Positions 1-9,077 of a stretch of DNA of 64,000 nt are shown one piece after another; position 1 is the stretch's first letter, and the number at the start of each line of letters is the position of its first letter. This DNA is from Dickeya lacustris (lineage in GTDB: Bacteria > Pseudomonadota > Gammaproteobacteria > Enterobacterales > Enterobacteriaceae), in assembly GCF_029635795.1 (NCBI RefSeq), contig NZ_CP114280.1, positions 1,426,001-1,490,000 on the forward strand, read 5' to 3'. Position numbers and translations under genes: made by a program. The notes under the pieces were generated by a model, which saw only the letters and a list, made by a program, of their open reading frames with translations, had not been told where the DNA came from and did no database searches.

Positions 1-78
1 CGCCACGCCGACGCCGGTTACGAGGCGGCTACCACCTGTGCAGCAACGCATCGGTTGAATTTACCGCTGGTGAAATAG
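1..78 (+). CDS. possible 3' end of an unidentified gene entering from the left
   Basis: Frame 1 is open from the first base to a TAG at 76-78 and gives 25 residues ending in LNLPLVK. The composition looks coding (GC-rich third positions, Ala-rich), but the fragment is too short to assign a family. A three-copy 11-bp repeat and a hairpin follow, which fits the end of a transcription unit. It could equally be a chance open frame. Confidence 0.3.
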   Translation, partial: RHADAGYEAATTCAATHRLNLPLVK

Positions 79-101
79 AACACGCGGGCCCGTCAGGGTT
101 T

Positions 102-134
102 ATAGTTTAGCCATAGTTTAGCCATAGTTTAGCC
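102..134. repeat. three tandem copies of an 11-bp unit
   Basis: The unit ATAGTTTAGCC occurs three times head to tail with no mismatch. It lies in a gene-free stretch (79-480) that otherwise shows only a hairpin. The copy number could vary between strains by slippage. Confidence 0.85.
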
Positions 135-147
135 ACCAGCCAGAGGT

Positions 148-178
148 CAAGGAGAGGTGGCGCTTGCCCCTCTCCTTG
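148..178 (+). terminator. hairpin, possible terminator
   Basis: CAAGGAGAGG at 148-157 pairs with CCTCTCCTTG at 169-178 around an 11-base loop. The stem is perfect, but no T-run follows, so it may be a Rho-type or processing structure rather than a strict intrinsic terminator. The rest of the gap to 480 shows nothing I can name. Confidence 0.45.
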
Positions 179-480
179 TCGTGCGTGCGATGACGCTGCA
201 AAGACATGACACCGTTTATCCCGCACGAGATTCTTCACTGACCCAACACACTTCCCCATTGACAAGACAATATCGCTGTTTGGCGCGGCGTCGGATTGGG
301 TGTGGATAAGATAATCCTATGAGACCGGTTGCCCCCTTTTATAGTAATGCTTTGCCAGAGACAGGCCGTACCACCCTCTTGCTATGTTAAGCGGCACCGC
401 CTGGCCGCGCCGGTTCATTGCACCGTTGTGCCCAGGTGAGGTATCGCTGTTGTTATTACGTCATCAGTCAGGGAATTATC

Positions 481-1560
481 ATGCAGCAGGTTTTCTTTCC
501 CGCCACGGTTGTGCGCGGGGCTGGCGTTAGCCAGCAATTAGGTGCGATATGCGCGCGGCTGGGGAGCCGGGTATTGGTGGCCGGGGGGCATCAAGCGCTG
601 GACAGCGTTCAGACGCTGATTATCGAACAACTCGAACTGGCGGGATTAACGCTCACCGCACAGGAGTGGACGGGGGAGCAGTGTAGCGTCAGCCAGATTG
701 AGCGACTCTGCGCCCGAGTCCATGAAACCGGCAGTGACGTGCTGTTGGCCGTCGGTGGCGGTAAGGCGCTGGACACGTGTAAAGCGGTGGCGTTTCAGTG
801 CGGCATTGCGGTGGTGACGTTACCGACCATCGCCGCCACCTGTGCCGCTGTGACGCCGCTGTCGGTGCGCTACCATGATGATGGCCACTTTCACGACCTC
901 TATCACTTACCGGTTGCTCCGGCTGCGGTGGTTATCGACAGTGCGCTGCTGGCGCGAGCGCCATTGCGCTGGCTGGCGGCGGGCCTTGGCGATACGCTGG
1001 CGAAGTGGTATGAATTTCGTGCTATTGAGAGCGGCGCGGATACGCGCGGGTTTGTTGCCTCATCGCGCGCGAATAGCCAAATCTGCTTTCAACTGATTGA
1101 ACGCTATGGCGCTTCGGCGTGTGAGGCGGTGGCGCAAGGCCAGCATAATGACGCGCTGGATCAGGTGCTGGATGCTATTTTTCTGTTCGCCGGGCTGACC
1201 TCATTGATGGCGAGCGGGGCGCATGCAGCGGCGGCTCACGCCCTATATGAAGGTTTTACCGTGTGTGACAAAACCCGCGAATTTGGTCACGGCCTGTTGG
1301 TCGGGTTTGGTAATTTATGCCTGTTGGCGTTAGAGCAACGCAGCGATGATGAACTGCGCGCCGCCATCGCACTGGCGCAAGCCTGTGCGGTGCCCTTGAC
1401 GCTGGCCGCCATTTGCCCCGATCTGACGCCTGCTGAACGCTCGGCGATTATTGATGCCGCCGTTGCCGCGCCCGATATGGCCAATATGCCGTTTACCGTT
1501 ACCGCTGAGTTGTTACACCAGGCGATGCAGCGCGTTGAAGCGCTGGCGGTGTCGTCATAA
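481..1560 (+). CDS. iron-type alcohol dehydrogenase family protein, HcxA/YbdH-like
   Basis: The 359-residue protein belongs to the glycerol dehydrogenase-like branch of the iron-containing alcohol dehydrogenases. From what I recall of E. coli YbdH (HcxA, a hydroxycarboxylate dehydrogenase), the match is close in the PTIAATCAA block and in GLGDTLAKWYE. A dinucleotide-binding GGGKALD lies near residue 93. Likely metal ligands are the Asp of GLGDTLAKW and the His residues of GAHAAAAH and FGHG. The start at 481 is chosen because homology begins there; the frame is open further upstream without similarity. It is probably cytosolic and NAD(P)-dependent. The substrate is unknown. A strong hairpin follows the stop. 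Confidence 0.8.
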   Translation: MQQVFFPATVVRGAGVSQQLGAICARLGSRVLVAGGHQALDSVQTLIIEQLELAGLTLTAQEWTGEQCSVSQIERLCARVHETGSDVLLAVGGGKALDTCKAVAFQCGIAVVTLPTIAATCAAVTPLSVRYHDDGHFHDLYHLPVAPAAVVIDSALLARAPLRWLAAGLGDTLAKWYEFRAIESGADTRGFVASSRANSQICFQLIERYGASACEAVAQGQHNDALDQVLDAIFLFAGLTSLMASGAHAAAAHALYEGFTVCDKTREFGHGLLVGFGNLCLLALEQRSDDELRAAIALAQACAVPLTLAAICPDLTPAERSAIIDAAVAAPDMANMPFTVTAELLHQAMQRVEALAVSS

Positions 1561-1596
1561 CGGTTTCGTTGTAACAGTCTCGTTATAGCAATAGTA

Positions 1597-1620
1597 CAGG
1601 CCGGGCTTATGCCCGGCCTG
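1597..1620 (+). terminator. terminator-like hairpin after the dehydrogenase gene
   Basis: CAGGCCGGGC, loop TTAT, GCCCGGCCTG forms a perfect 10-bp GC-rich stem 36 bases after the stop codon. The 3' side has only a weak T content. It sits between convergent genes and may serve both. Confidence 0.65.
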
Positions 1621-1699
1621 TTGAAGAAAAATCAAGGTGATACGTCAGGAAATCCCGGTTGTTTAATCGGACAGGGTATAACTGGCCGATTCTTGACTA

Positions 1700-2740
1700 T
1701 CAGAGTTTCGTCACATCCGAACGGCTAACTTTGCAGTTGGCGGTGTTCCATTGATCCTCTTCTTTGTACTTCTTGCTCTCGCCGTTACCTTTCTCGACGC
1801 CGATGTACTCTTCGCAAACTTTCGGTTTGCCTGCTTTATAGTCTTTGATTTTGATGTTCTTGAGTGTTGCCACATCACCGTAGTTGCGGTTAACGCCAGC
1901 AATACTGCCGATGGTGCCGTTAACAATCAGGCCGTCAACGCTCAGGAAACGCGGGCCGCCGTTGTTGGTGCAGTCACCGCAGGAGCGCCACAGTTTGCCG
2001 TGTTCGCCGGTCAGGGTGAAGTTGCCTTTCACCACGGTGGTGCTGTTTTTGGCGTTCTGCTGCAACACTTTGTCCGGCTTGCCGCCGTAACCGCCGTTGG
2101 CGTTATGCGCGATCCCGCCGATGATGGTCATGGTTTTGCCGTTATTGGTGGCGGCATCTTCACAGACGTCTTCCCAAATCACGTTTTCGATGGTGCAGTT
2201 GCCGCTTTCACAGTGGATACCGTCAGCGCCGCCGGAGGCGGAAATGCGCAGGTTTTTCACTGAGGCATTTTTCAAAATGATCAGCGGTTTTTGTTTGTCG
2301 CTGTCATTCGGGCAACTGGTACCGATGGTGACACCGCCACAGTCCACATTGCGGTTCTCAAACGTCGCGCCGGGTTTACACTCGGAGGCTGCTTGTGCCG
2401 CGCGCAGCAGGCCTTTTTGCGGTGCGGTGGTGACAGCATTAGACGGGCTTTGCTCTTGGGTTGTGCCTACCACATCCACCCAGTACCAGTAATTAATGCC
2501 GCTGTTTGTGCCGGTGTCCTGAAAGGTACGGGTGTCAGCATCCAATACCGCAATGCGCTCGCGCAAATCGGCGTTAGAGGTTGTACCACGGTAAACTTCC
2601 TGACGCGCGACGTTACCTTCTTCCGTTGACCAGCCGAGATAATTGACGCTGTCTTTTTGCGACAACATCAACGTGGTTTTGGCAGCAAAAGAAGGTGCAG
2701 ACAGCGTGAGTGCAAGCAGAGGCAATACATACTTAAACAT
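1700..2740 (-). CDS. pelI: pectate lyase PelI, FnIII domain plus PL3 catalytic domain
   Basis: The 346-residue secreted enzyme should cleave polygalacturonate by beta-elimination outside the cell. A signal peptide (residues 1-19, ending SFA) is followed by a fibronectin type III-like domain (about 22-125) and a polysaccharide lyase family 3 domain (about 140-346). PL3 landmarks are NVDCGGVTIG, GGADGIHCESGNC and WEDVCEDAAT. Length and two-domain layout match PelI of Dickeya dadantii, a type II secretion (Out) substrate. The start at 2740 has AAGGAGATT just upstream; an in-frame extension to 2875 has no signal-peptide logic. The many cysteines suggest disulfides formed in the periplasm before export. 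Confidence 0.9.
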   Translation of the reverse strand: MFKYVLPLLALTLSAPSFAAKTTLMLSQKDSVNYLGWSTEEGNVARQEVYRGTTSNADLRERIAVLDADTRTFQDTGTNSGINYWYWVDVVGTTQEQSPSNAVTTAPQKGLLRAAQAASECKPGATFENRNVDCGGVTIGTSCPNDSDKQKPLIILKNASVKNLRISASGGADGIHCESGNCTIENVIWEDVCEDAATNNGKTMTIIGGIAHNANGGYGGKPDKVLQQNAKNSTTVVKGNFTLTGEHGKLWRSCGDCTNNGGPRFLSVDGLIVNGTIGSIAGVNRNYGDVATLKNIKIKDYKAGKPKVCEEYIGVEKGNGESKKYKEEDQWNTANCKVSRSDVTKL

Positions 2741-3284
2741 ACAATCTCCTTGTAAATCCCACAGATATTGACTCTCATTCAATTGAGAGAGAAAAATAAA
2801 TAAAAGCGGGTACTTCCTGACAGTATCCGTTTTACTATAGATCAAAAAATAAAAAACGTAATAGAAATAAATCACAAAATTTGCTTTGAAATAGCCAGTT
2901 GATTATTTCGTTTGTTTTATTTATCTAAGGCAATAAACCTAATATCATTGAATAATAATCGGTGGCGATTATTTATTATCGTGGGTAGCGGGTTTCCTTA
3001 TTCGTTTTTACTCTAATCATGAGGTTTATGGCACAAAGGAATAGAGCGTAACGACATAGGATGGAAAGAAATAAGACGGAAAAACAGCTCGTAAAGAAAC
3101 AGCTCGTAAAGAAACAGGGCAGATATCTCGCCAGACTCCTAGCACAATCTGCCCGGTGGTGATGATAATTTCGCGTTAATGAAAAATTAAAAACTTGTTA
3201 AATACAACGCTAGTGCTGGCAATGATGCCATGGGTGAGGATGGCATTAGCGAGGTGAGTATTGAGGAAAGTATTGAGGAGAGTA
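2741..3284. other. AT-rich gene-free region upstream of pelI
   Basis: This 544-base stretch is much richer in A/T than the flanking genes. It should hold the pelI promoter, probably near 2830-2940, where A/T runs and a partial KdgR-like half-site (ATAAAACA on the minus strand) occur; I do not call a definite operator. Near 3085-3115 the word ACAGCTCGTAAAGAA is present twice in tandem. At 3117-3154 GGGCAGAT and ATCTGCCC could pair across a long loop. At 3260-3290 a TATTGAGGA-like word recurs. No gene is visible on either strand. Confidence 0.5.
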
Positions 3285-4496
3285 TTAAAGATAAATATCG
3301 CGCGGCTTATTATCTCGCAGGATAGTCATCTTTAGTTTACCCTTCGGTGTTTGTTTCAATATTTTCCTGACAAGGTGAATCTGTGCAGGTGCATAGGCCA
3401 CATCATTCACTTTAAGCAAAATATCACCGTTGCGCAGCCCGGTTTTTTTAAGCGCATCATCCTGGTTATAGAATACCTCAATCTGTTCGTCATGATAGCG
3501 AATGGCAATATAACGCTGCTCTCTGATTTCTTGTTTTTCAAGGCTGCGGGCATCGTAGCAGAACATCATGCGGGAGGGGATAAAAGCATAGCGATCGAAA
3601 CGGGAGAGGAATTCCATCCCGACGGCAGCATGCTGGTTCTGATTAACACTGGCATTTATTTCGCCAAGCGGCATGCCGGTAAACGTTATGCCTTTTAACA
3701 GGTAACTGTTTTGTGCCACTATGCCGCTGGCTTCAACGACCGGTGTATTGACGCTATTCGCGATGACTGAACCTTTCCCTTTTATTTTTTCCAGCGCGGT
3801 GATGACGTCAATGTAGATATTATTGTCGTCTGCGCCGGTGTCAACGTGCAGCGCCAATTCATAGTCATCCACATCAAACCAGAGCACCGGCATTTTATTA
3901 TAGCGATTATCGTATGCCGTACATTTTTGATAGGCGGCGGCGCCGGGCGCGTCTTTGCTAATGAATAACCGCTGTTGCCGATTGTTCACCAGCCAGTTAA
4001 ATTTGCGGAAAGTATCAATACCAATAATACCATCAATTCTGGTGCCGATTGACTGGGAAAATAGCGATAAGTCGATAGCCAGCCAGATATCATTATCACG
4101 AATGTCTTCTGTGTCAATTGAAAATGGAATCGGCTTAACAATGGTGTTGCTTTCAGGTGTGATGCGACCATAGACCGTATTGATATGCGTTAATCCTTCC
4201 CGATAAATCGCTGCGATTTCTGTGGCTAATAGCGGCCTGGTTATTTTGCTGGCAAGACGGCTGTCAAGGGTGGTAAAACTGGCACCGGTATCAACCAGAA
4301 AATGAAAAACCTGATGGTTGATGACTACCGGGATAATCAATGACTCATCAATATGCTGTTCGAGAATTGCCGATTGTTGCCGGGGCGATACGGCGGTTTG
4401 GGTGTTGGGGTGGGGCGTGGAACATCCTGAAATCGCAAGACTTAATAATAGAGTCAAAGCCTGATTTTTATTGTGTTTAACATAACGGATAGGCAT
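3285..4496 (-). CDS. predicted lipoprotein with retropepsin-like aspartyl protease and PDZ domains
   Basis: The 403-residue protein begins with a lipoprotein signal (LAISGC, lipid-accepting Cys at 25). It has two aspartyl-protease signatures, LVDTGAS (Asp69) and HVDTGAD (Asp219), the second in a repeated lobe, so one chain could make a pepsin-like two-lobed active site. Residues about 330-403 resemble a PDZ domain (GLRNGDILLKVNDV). Retropepsin-like proteins with PDZ tails are known in bacteria but poorly characterised. Base composition is A/T-richer than its neighbours, which suggests transfer. It stands alone, with no operon partner. Proteolytic activity and substrate are inference. Confidence 0.7.
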   Translation of the reverse strand: MPIRYVKHNKNQALTLLLSLAISGCSTPHPNTQTAVSPRQQSAILEQHIDESLIIPVVINHQVFHFLVDTGASFTTLDSRLASKITRPLLATEIAAIYREGLTHINTVYGRITPESNTIVKPIPFSIDTEDIRDNDIWLAIDLSLFSQSIGTRIDGIIGIDTFRKFNWLVNNRQQRLFISKDAPGAAAYQKCTAYDNRYNKMPVLWFDVDDYELALHVDTGADDNNIYIDVITALEKIKGKGSVIANSVNTPVVEASGIVAQNSYLLKGITFTGMPLGEINASVNQNQHAAVGMEFLSRFDRYAFIPSRMMFCYDARSLEKQEIREQRYIAIRYHDEQIEVFYNQDDALKKTGLRNGDILLKVNDVAYAPAQIHLVRKILKQTPKGKLKMTILRDNKPRDIYL

Positions 4497-4730
4497 TAAA
4501 TATTGCTGATCTGATAGTGAAATGATAAATGGAATTCTCGCTAATGAATTCCTTATGCGTCAATTTATTTTATTTTTATCAGGCTTTTCTGGTGTGTTGG
4601 GGATATATTGTGGCACCGGTTGATAGGCGATGGAGAATCTGTTGAATAATGATAAATAAAATGAGTTTCTTGTTTTTATAGGGGGGTAGCCCGAAAGAGA
4701 CCCGCCGGATAGCCGCTCTGTCACATTAAA
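4497..4730. other. AT-rich upstream region of the protease-like lipoprotein gene
   Basis: The stretch holds the presumed promoter of the leftward gene and is strongly A/T-rich from 4500 to 4680. I see no coding frame and no clear operator. A short tandem repeat array begins at 4731. Confidence 0.4.
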
Positions 4731-4810
4731 TATACCGTAATTTAAACATACCGTAATTCAAACATACCGTAATTCAAGCGCGCCATAATTTGAACATACC
4801 GTAAATTGGC
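4731..4810. repeat. five tandem copies of a 16-bp unit
   Basis: Five consecutive 16-base units start at 4731, 4747, 4763, 4779 and 4795. The core is CATACCGTAATTCAAA; units 1, 4 and 5 diverge by a few bases and units 2 and 3 differ only in the last base. The array ends about 115 bases beyond the stop of the leftward ganK gene. It has neither the spacer structure of a CRISPR array nor coding potential. Confidence 0.9.
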
Positions 4811-4926
4811 ATCCATGCCCGTTTACGGCGGCTTCCTTGCGCTTCCCTTATCCCTTAATCCCTTATTGCTTATGTCGTTATGCCGCAGGCAACACGGCCC
4901 GCCGGGTTGCCCGTCTCAGTCGGCTA

Positions 4927-6038
4927 TCAGTGCAGCCCCGGCACCGGCGTGTCTGCGCTGACGCGCCGCCCGTGTGCATCAAAAATCATGCAGTGGCGCG
5001 CCTCGAAACCCAGGGTAATCGCCTGCCAGGGGCTAAATTGCACATCGCCGGGGAGCAAAATTTTCACGCCATCCAGCCCATAGCACTGGCCAAACAGATA
5101 GGTGTTATTGCCGAGCCGTTCAACCACTTCGCACTGAAAATCCAGCGTGGCCTGCTGTGTGCCGGATGTATTGAGGTGTTCCGGGCGAATGCCCAGCGTG
5201 ATGCTCTCACCGGCCTGGCGCGGCGAGGTGTCGATATTCAGCGTGACGATTTTTTCCGTGGTCAGTGCGAGCTGCAACTGGCCCGGTTGCCAGGCGACGA
5301 CGGTCGCGGGCAGGAAATTCATTTTAGGCGAGCCGATAAACCCGGCGACAAAGCGATTCATCGGGTTGTAATACAGCGCCATCGGCGAGCCGCATTGCTC
5401 CACTTTGCCGTCATTCATCACCACGATTTTATCGGCCAGCGTCATGGCTTCGACCTGATCGTGAGTGACATAGACCATCGTCGTTTTTAATTCCTGATGC
5501 AGCCGTGCGATGTGCAGGCGCATATCCACCCGCAGTTCGGCATCGAGGTTGGAGAGCGGTTCATCGAACATAAACACTTTTGGGTTACGCACGATGGCGC
5601 GGCCACAATTGCAACGCGCTGGCGCTGGCCGCCGGAAAGCTGTTTGGGTTTGCGATCAAGCAGGTGCGACAGTTGCAGCGTTTTGGCCACCATCTCGACC
5701 TGATGACGAATGCGATCTTTGGGCACCTTGTTCACTTTCAGTCCGTAGCCCATGTTTTCGGCAACGGTCATGTGTGGGTAGAGCGCGTAAGACTGGAACA
5801 CCATGGCCACGCCACGGTGCGCCGGAGCAACGTCATTCATGATGGCGTTATCGATAAGAATGTGGCCATCGCTTATCTCTTCAAGCCCGGCAATCATGCG
5901 CAGCAAGGTCGATTTACCGCAGCCCGAGGGGCCGACAAAAACCGCGAACTCACCGGCCTCGATATCCAGATTGATATTGTGCAGCGTTTCCGTATTACCA
6001 AAGCGTTTGGTGACATTTTTCAAGCGTATGCTGGACAT
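4927..6038 (-). pseudogene. ganK: sugar ABC transporter ATPase GanK, frameshifted
   Basis: This is the MalK/UgpC-type ATPase expected to energise galacto-oligosaccharide import by GanE-GanF-GanG. Walker A is GPSGCGKST (residues 36-44) and the signature is LSGGQRQR. Directly after QRVAI the frame breaks. Deleting two bases at about 5603-5606 restores [26 protein letters not shown] and a 369-residue protein, the normal family length with its C-terminal regulatory domain. As written, the first frame ends at 5487 and a second covers 5592-4927. It is transcribed divergently from ganE. The gene is either a true pseudogene, which should block growth on galactan unless another MalK-type ATPase substitutes, or a sequencing artefact. 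Confidence 0.85.
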
Positions 6039-6397
6039 GCGTTCTTCCTCTGCCGGGCGTGCTATTCAGTGACCTGATACCGGGTCGCGTGGCGTGTTGG
6101 TCTGTCAGTGTATTACGTATAACAATTTTTTCTTGACGACTGACAGTGCTGTTGCCTTAAAGCGACTATAACGACCTTGTTTTTAGCGCCATACCGCTGT
6201 GTTTCATTTCTGCAATTGTGATCACACAATAGTCACTTTCCTGTCGTCACATCCCCATGATTAGCGTAGCGTATAACATCATCATTGACGAAAAACGAGC
6301 GGTAAAACCCCCAGTCATAGCGGCAATGATGTATTATCTCAGGTGTTATCACCGGTTTTTAAAAATAAAAATGTTATACCTTCACAAGAGGTCGATA
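6039..6397. promoter_or_regulatory. divergent ganK/ganE control region
   Basis: This 359-base intergenic region must carry both gan promoters. A 14-base perfect palindrome, TTGTGATCACACAA, lies at 6216-6229. It contains the CRP half-site words TGTGA and TCACA, but without the usual six-base spacer, so it may be an atypical CRP site or the operator of a LacI-family repressor such as GanR. The ganE ribosome site is AAGAGGTCG before 6398. The binding protein is not proven. Confidence 0.55.
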
Positions 6398-7630
6398 ATG
6401 AAAACCAAGTTACTTACCGCCCTGCTGTTCTCTGCCACGGCCACCAGCTCACTGTTGGCCTTTCCTCTTCAGGCCGCCGGACAACTGACGGTGTGGGAAG
6501 ATATCCGCAAGTCCGATGGCATTAAGGATGCGATTGCTGATTTTGAAAAACAGTACAACGTGAAAGTGAACGTGCTGGAGATGCCCTTTGCCCAGCAACT
6601 GGAGAAACTGCGACTCGATGGCCCTTCGGGTATTGGCCCGGATGTGCTGGTTATCCCTAACGATCAACTCGGCGGCGCGATGGTGCAGGGGCTGATAGCG
6701 CCGCTGACGATAGATAACGCGACGCAGCAGAGCTTTACCGACGCCTCTATCGCCGCATTTCGCATGAACAACCAGACCTACGGCCTGCCCAAGGCGGTGG
6801 AAACGCTGGTGCTTATCTACAACAAAGCGCTGGTCACGAAGCTGCCCACCAGCCTGCAAGAGTGGTATGACTTTTCGCGCCAGCAGCAGGCGCAAAACCG
6901 CTTTGGCCTGCTGGCGAAGTTTGATCAGATTTATTACAGCTGGGGCGCTATCGGGCCGATGGGCGGGTACATTTTCGGCAAAAACGACAAAGGCGGGCTG
7001 AATCCGCTGGATATTGGCCTGAATAAACCAGGCGCGGTTGAAGCGGTGACGCTGTTGCGTAAATTTTACGCCGACAAGCTGTTTCCGTCAGGGATCCTCG
7101 GTGATAACGGGCTCAATGCCATCGATTCACTGTTTACCGAGAAAAAAGCGGCGGCGGTGATTAATGGCCCCTGGGCGTTCCAGCCCTATGAAGCCGCCGG
7201 AATTCATTATGGCGTCGTGCCATTGCCGACGCTGCCTGATGGCAAGCCGATGAGCTCGTTTCTCGGTGTGAAAGGCTATGTGGTATCGACCTGGAGCAAG
7301 GATAAAGCGCTGGCGCAGCAGTTTATGCAGTTCATCAACCAGCCGAACTACGTCAAGGTGCGCTACCAGCGTACCGGCGAAATTCCGCCGCAAAAAAGCA
7401 TGATTGACGACCCCCTTATCAAAAACGATGAGAAAGCCAGCGCCGTGGCGGTGCAGTCTGCCAGAGCGGTGCCGATGCCGGGCATTCCCGAAATGGGCGA
7501 AGTCTGGAGCCCCGCCAACGCCGCGCTGGAGTTGAGCCTGACGGGTAAGCAAGAGCCACAGGCCGCGCTCGATAACGCCGTTAAGCAAATCAAAATGCAG
7601 GTCGAGGCGATGCAGGCCAGCAACCAGTAA
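6398..7630 (+). CDS. ganE: galacto-oligosaccharide ABC transporter binding protein GanE
   Basis: The 410-residue protein is a MalE-like (family 1) extracellular solute-binding protein. The signal peptide covers residues 1 to about 26 (FPLQA before AGQLTVWED). The body shows the family pattern, with GPDVLVIPNDQLG, PKAVETLVLIYNK, INGPWAF and FLGVKGYVVS. In Dickeya the gan importer takes up galactan oligomers made in the periplasm by GanA, and mutants in the binding protein fail to grow on them. The start at 6398 gives a proper signal peptide and follows a ribosome site; the frame is open from 6257 without homology. It is first in the ganEFGAB operon. Confidence 0.88.
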   Translation: MKTKLLTALLFSATATSSLLAFPLQAAGQLTVWEDIRKSDGIKDAIADFEKQYNVKVNVLEMPFAQQLEKLRLDGPSGIGPDVLVIPNDQLGGAMVQGLIAPLTIDNATQQSFTDASIAAFRMNNQTYGLPKAVETLVLIYNKALVTKLPTSLQEWYDFSRQQQAQNRFGLLAKFDQIYYSWGAIGPMGGYIFGKNDKGGLNPLDIGLNKPGAVEAVTLLRKFYADKLFPSGILGDNGLNAIDSLFTEKKAAAVINGPWAFQPYEAAGIHYGVVPLPTLPDGKPMSSFLGVKGYVVSTWSKDKALAQQFMQFINQPNYVKVRYQRTGEIPPQKSMIDDPLIKNDEKASAVAVQSARAVPMPGIPEMGEVWSPANAALELSLTGKQEPQAALDNAVKQIKMQVEAMQASNQ

Positions 7631-7759
7631 GCGAGCCTCGGGTTGACGAGCGCGGTTTGCCGCCATGCCAGCCACGGTGATGTCGGCAAACGCCATGCGC
7701 TCATGCAACAGGCGATAGCAGACGGGAGGGCCGCCTCCCGTGATGAGAAGGAGCAGCGT

Positions 7760-9067
7760 GTGATTATCAGTTCCGGCGAACCCCTATCGGGGGAGAAGCA
7801 TTGCAGTCGTCACGCCTGGATGGCGCTGCTGTGCGCAGTCGTGCCCGGCGGCGGGCAGTTTTACCATCGTCAGTGGGCGAAAGGGATGGTGTTTCTGGTG
7901 CTGCTCGGCAGCTATCTGGGCGTCTTCCAGGATTTTCTGCACACCGGGCTTTGGGGCGTGTATACGCTGGGAGAAGAGGTGCCGCGCGATAACTCTATCT
8001 TCCTGCTGGCTGAGGGGATAATCAGCCTGATTATCATCGCATTTGGCGTGCTGATTTACGCACTGTCATGGCGCGATGCGTGGCGCAATGGCAAGCGGCG
8101 CGATGCGGGGCTGGCGCTACATAGCGTGCGCCAGCAGTACCGTTTACTGCTCAGTGACGGCTTCCCTTACCTGATGATTACGCCGGGCTTTATCCTGCTG
8201 GTGTTTGTGGTGATTTTCCCGATTCTGTTCGGTTTTGCCATTGCGTTTACCAACTACAACCTCTACCACACCCCGCCGGCCAAACTGGTGGAGTGGGTTG
8301 GCGTGAAGAATTTTGTCAGCATTTTTACCCTGAGCATCTGGCGCTCGACGTTCTTTGATGTGTTGCAGTGGACGGTGGTGTGGACGTTGCTTGCCACCAC
8401 GCTGCAATGCACGGTGGGGGTGATGCTGGCGATTCTGGTGAATCAGAAGGATTTGCGCTTTAAGCCGCTTATCCGCACGATTTTTATTCTGCCCTGGGCG
8501 GTGCCGGGGTTTGTCACCATTTTGGTGTTCGCCGGGATGTTTAACGACTCGTTCGGCGTTATCAATAATGCGATTCTGGCTGCGCTGGGCATCAGCCCCA
8601 AGGCCTGGCTGACCGACCCGTTCTGGACGAAAACCGCGCTGATTATGATGCAAACCTGGCTTGGTTTTCCGTTCGTGTTCGCCATGACCACCGGTGTGTT
8701 GCAAGCCATTCCCGATGATTTGTATGAAGCTGCCACGATGGATGGCGCGAGCAACTGGACGAAGTTGCGCACCATTACGCTGCCGCTGGTGCTGTATTCG
8801 ATTGCGCCGATCATCATCACCCAATACACCTTCAATTTTAACAATTTCAACATCATCTACCTGTTTAACAACGGCGGCCCGGCGGTGGCAGGCTCGAATG
8901 CCGGAGGCACGGATATTCTGGTGTCGTGGATTTATAAGCTGACGATGTCGTCATCGCAGTATGCGATTGCCGCCACTATCACCATTTTGCTGTCGGTGTT
9001 TGTGGTTGGGGTGGCGCTGTGGCAGTTCCGTGCCAGCCGCGCGTTTAAAAATGATGACATGGCTTAA
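7760..9067 (+). CDS. ganF: galacto-oligosaccharide ABC transporter permease GanF
   Basis: The 435-residue protein is a MalF-type inner membrane permease with about eight hydrophobic segments. The EAA loop that docks the ATPase reads YEAATMDGASNWTKLRTITLP, near residue 325. A GTG start at 7760 is chosen because AAGGAG lies seven bases before it. An ATG at 7643 in the same frame would add an implausible charged leader and begins only 12 bases after the ganE stop. The N-terminal part, with GGGQFYHRQWAKG, is typical of the longer MalF-like permeases. It pairs with GanG. Confidence 0.88.
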   Translation: MIISSGEPLSGEKHCSRHAWMALLCAVVPGGGQFYHRQWAKGMVFLVLLGSYLGVFQDFLHTGLWGVYTLGEEVPRDNSIFLLAEGIISLIIIAFGVLIYALSWRDAWRNGKRRDAGLALHSVRQQYRLLLSDGFPYLMITPGFILLVFVVIFPILFGFAIAFTNYNLYHTPPAKLVEWVGVKNFVSIFTLSIWRSTFFDVLQWTVVWTLLATTLQCTVGVMLAILVNQKDLRFKPLIRTIFILPWAVPGFVTILVFAGMFNDSFGVINNAILAALGISPKAWLTDPFWTKTALIMMQTWLGFPFVFAMTTGVLQAIPDDLYEAATMDGASNWTKLRTITLPLVLYSIAPIIITQYTFNFNNFNIIYLFNNGGPAVAGSNAGGTDILVSWIYKLTMSSSQYAIAATITILLSVFVVGVALWQFRASRAFKNDDMA

Positions 9068-9077
9068 GGAGAACGCG

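Noticed and set aside
1751..2263. 170-codon forward frame within pelI
   Set aside because: It is antisense to the PL3 domain and has no start context.
4731..4810. CRISPR array
   Set aside because: The units are contiguous without spacers, and no cas gene is present in the window.
4837..5490. 217-codon forward frame across ganK
   Set aside because: It is antisense to the conserved ATPase; the translated product has no recognisable family.
8144..8824. Long His/Gln/Arg-rich frame antisense to ganF
   Set aside because: It is the reverse-strand shadow of a well-supported permease gene; the composition follows from GC-rich third positions.
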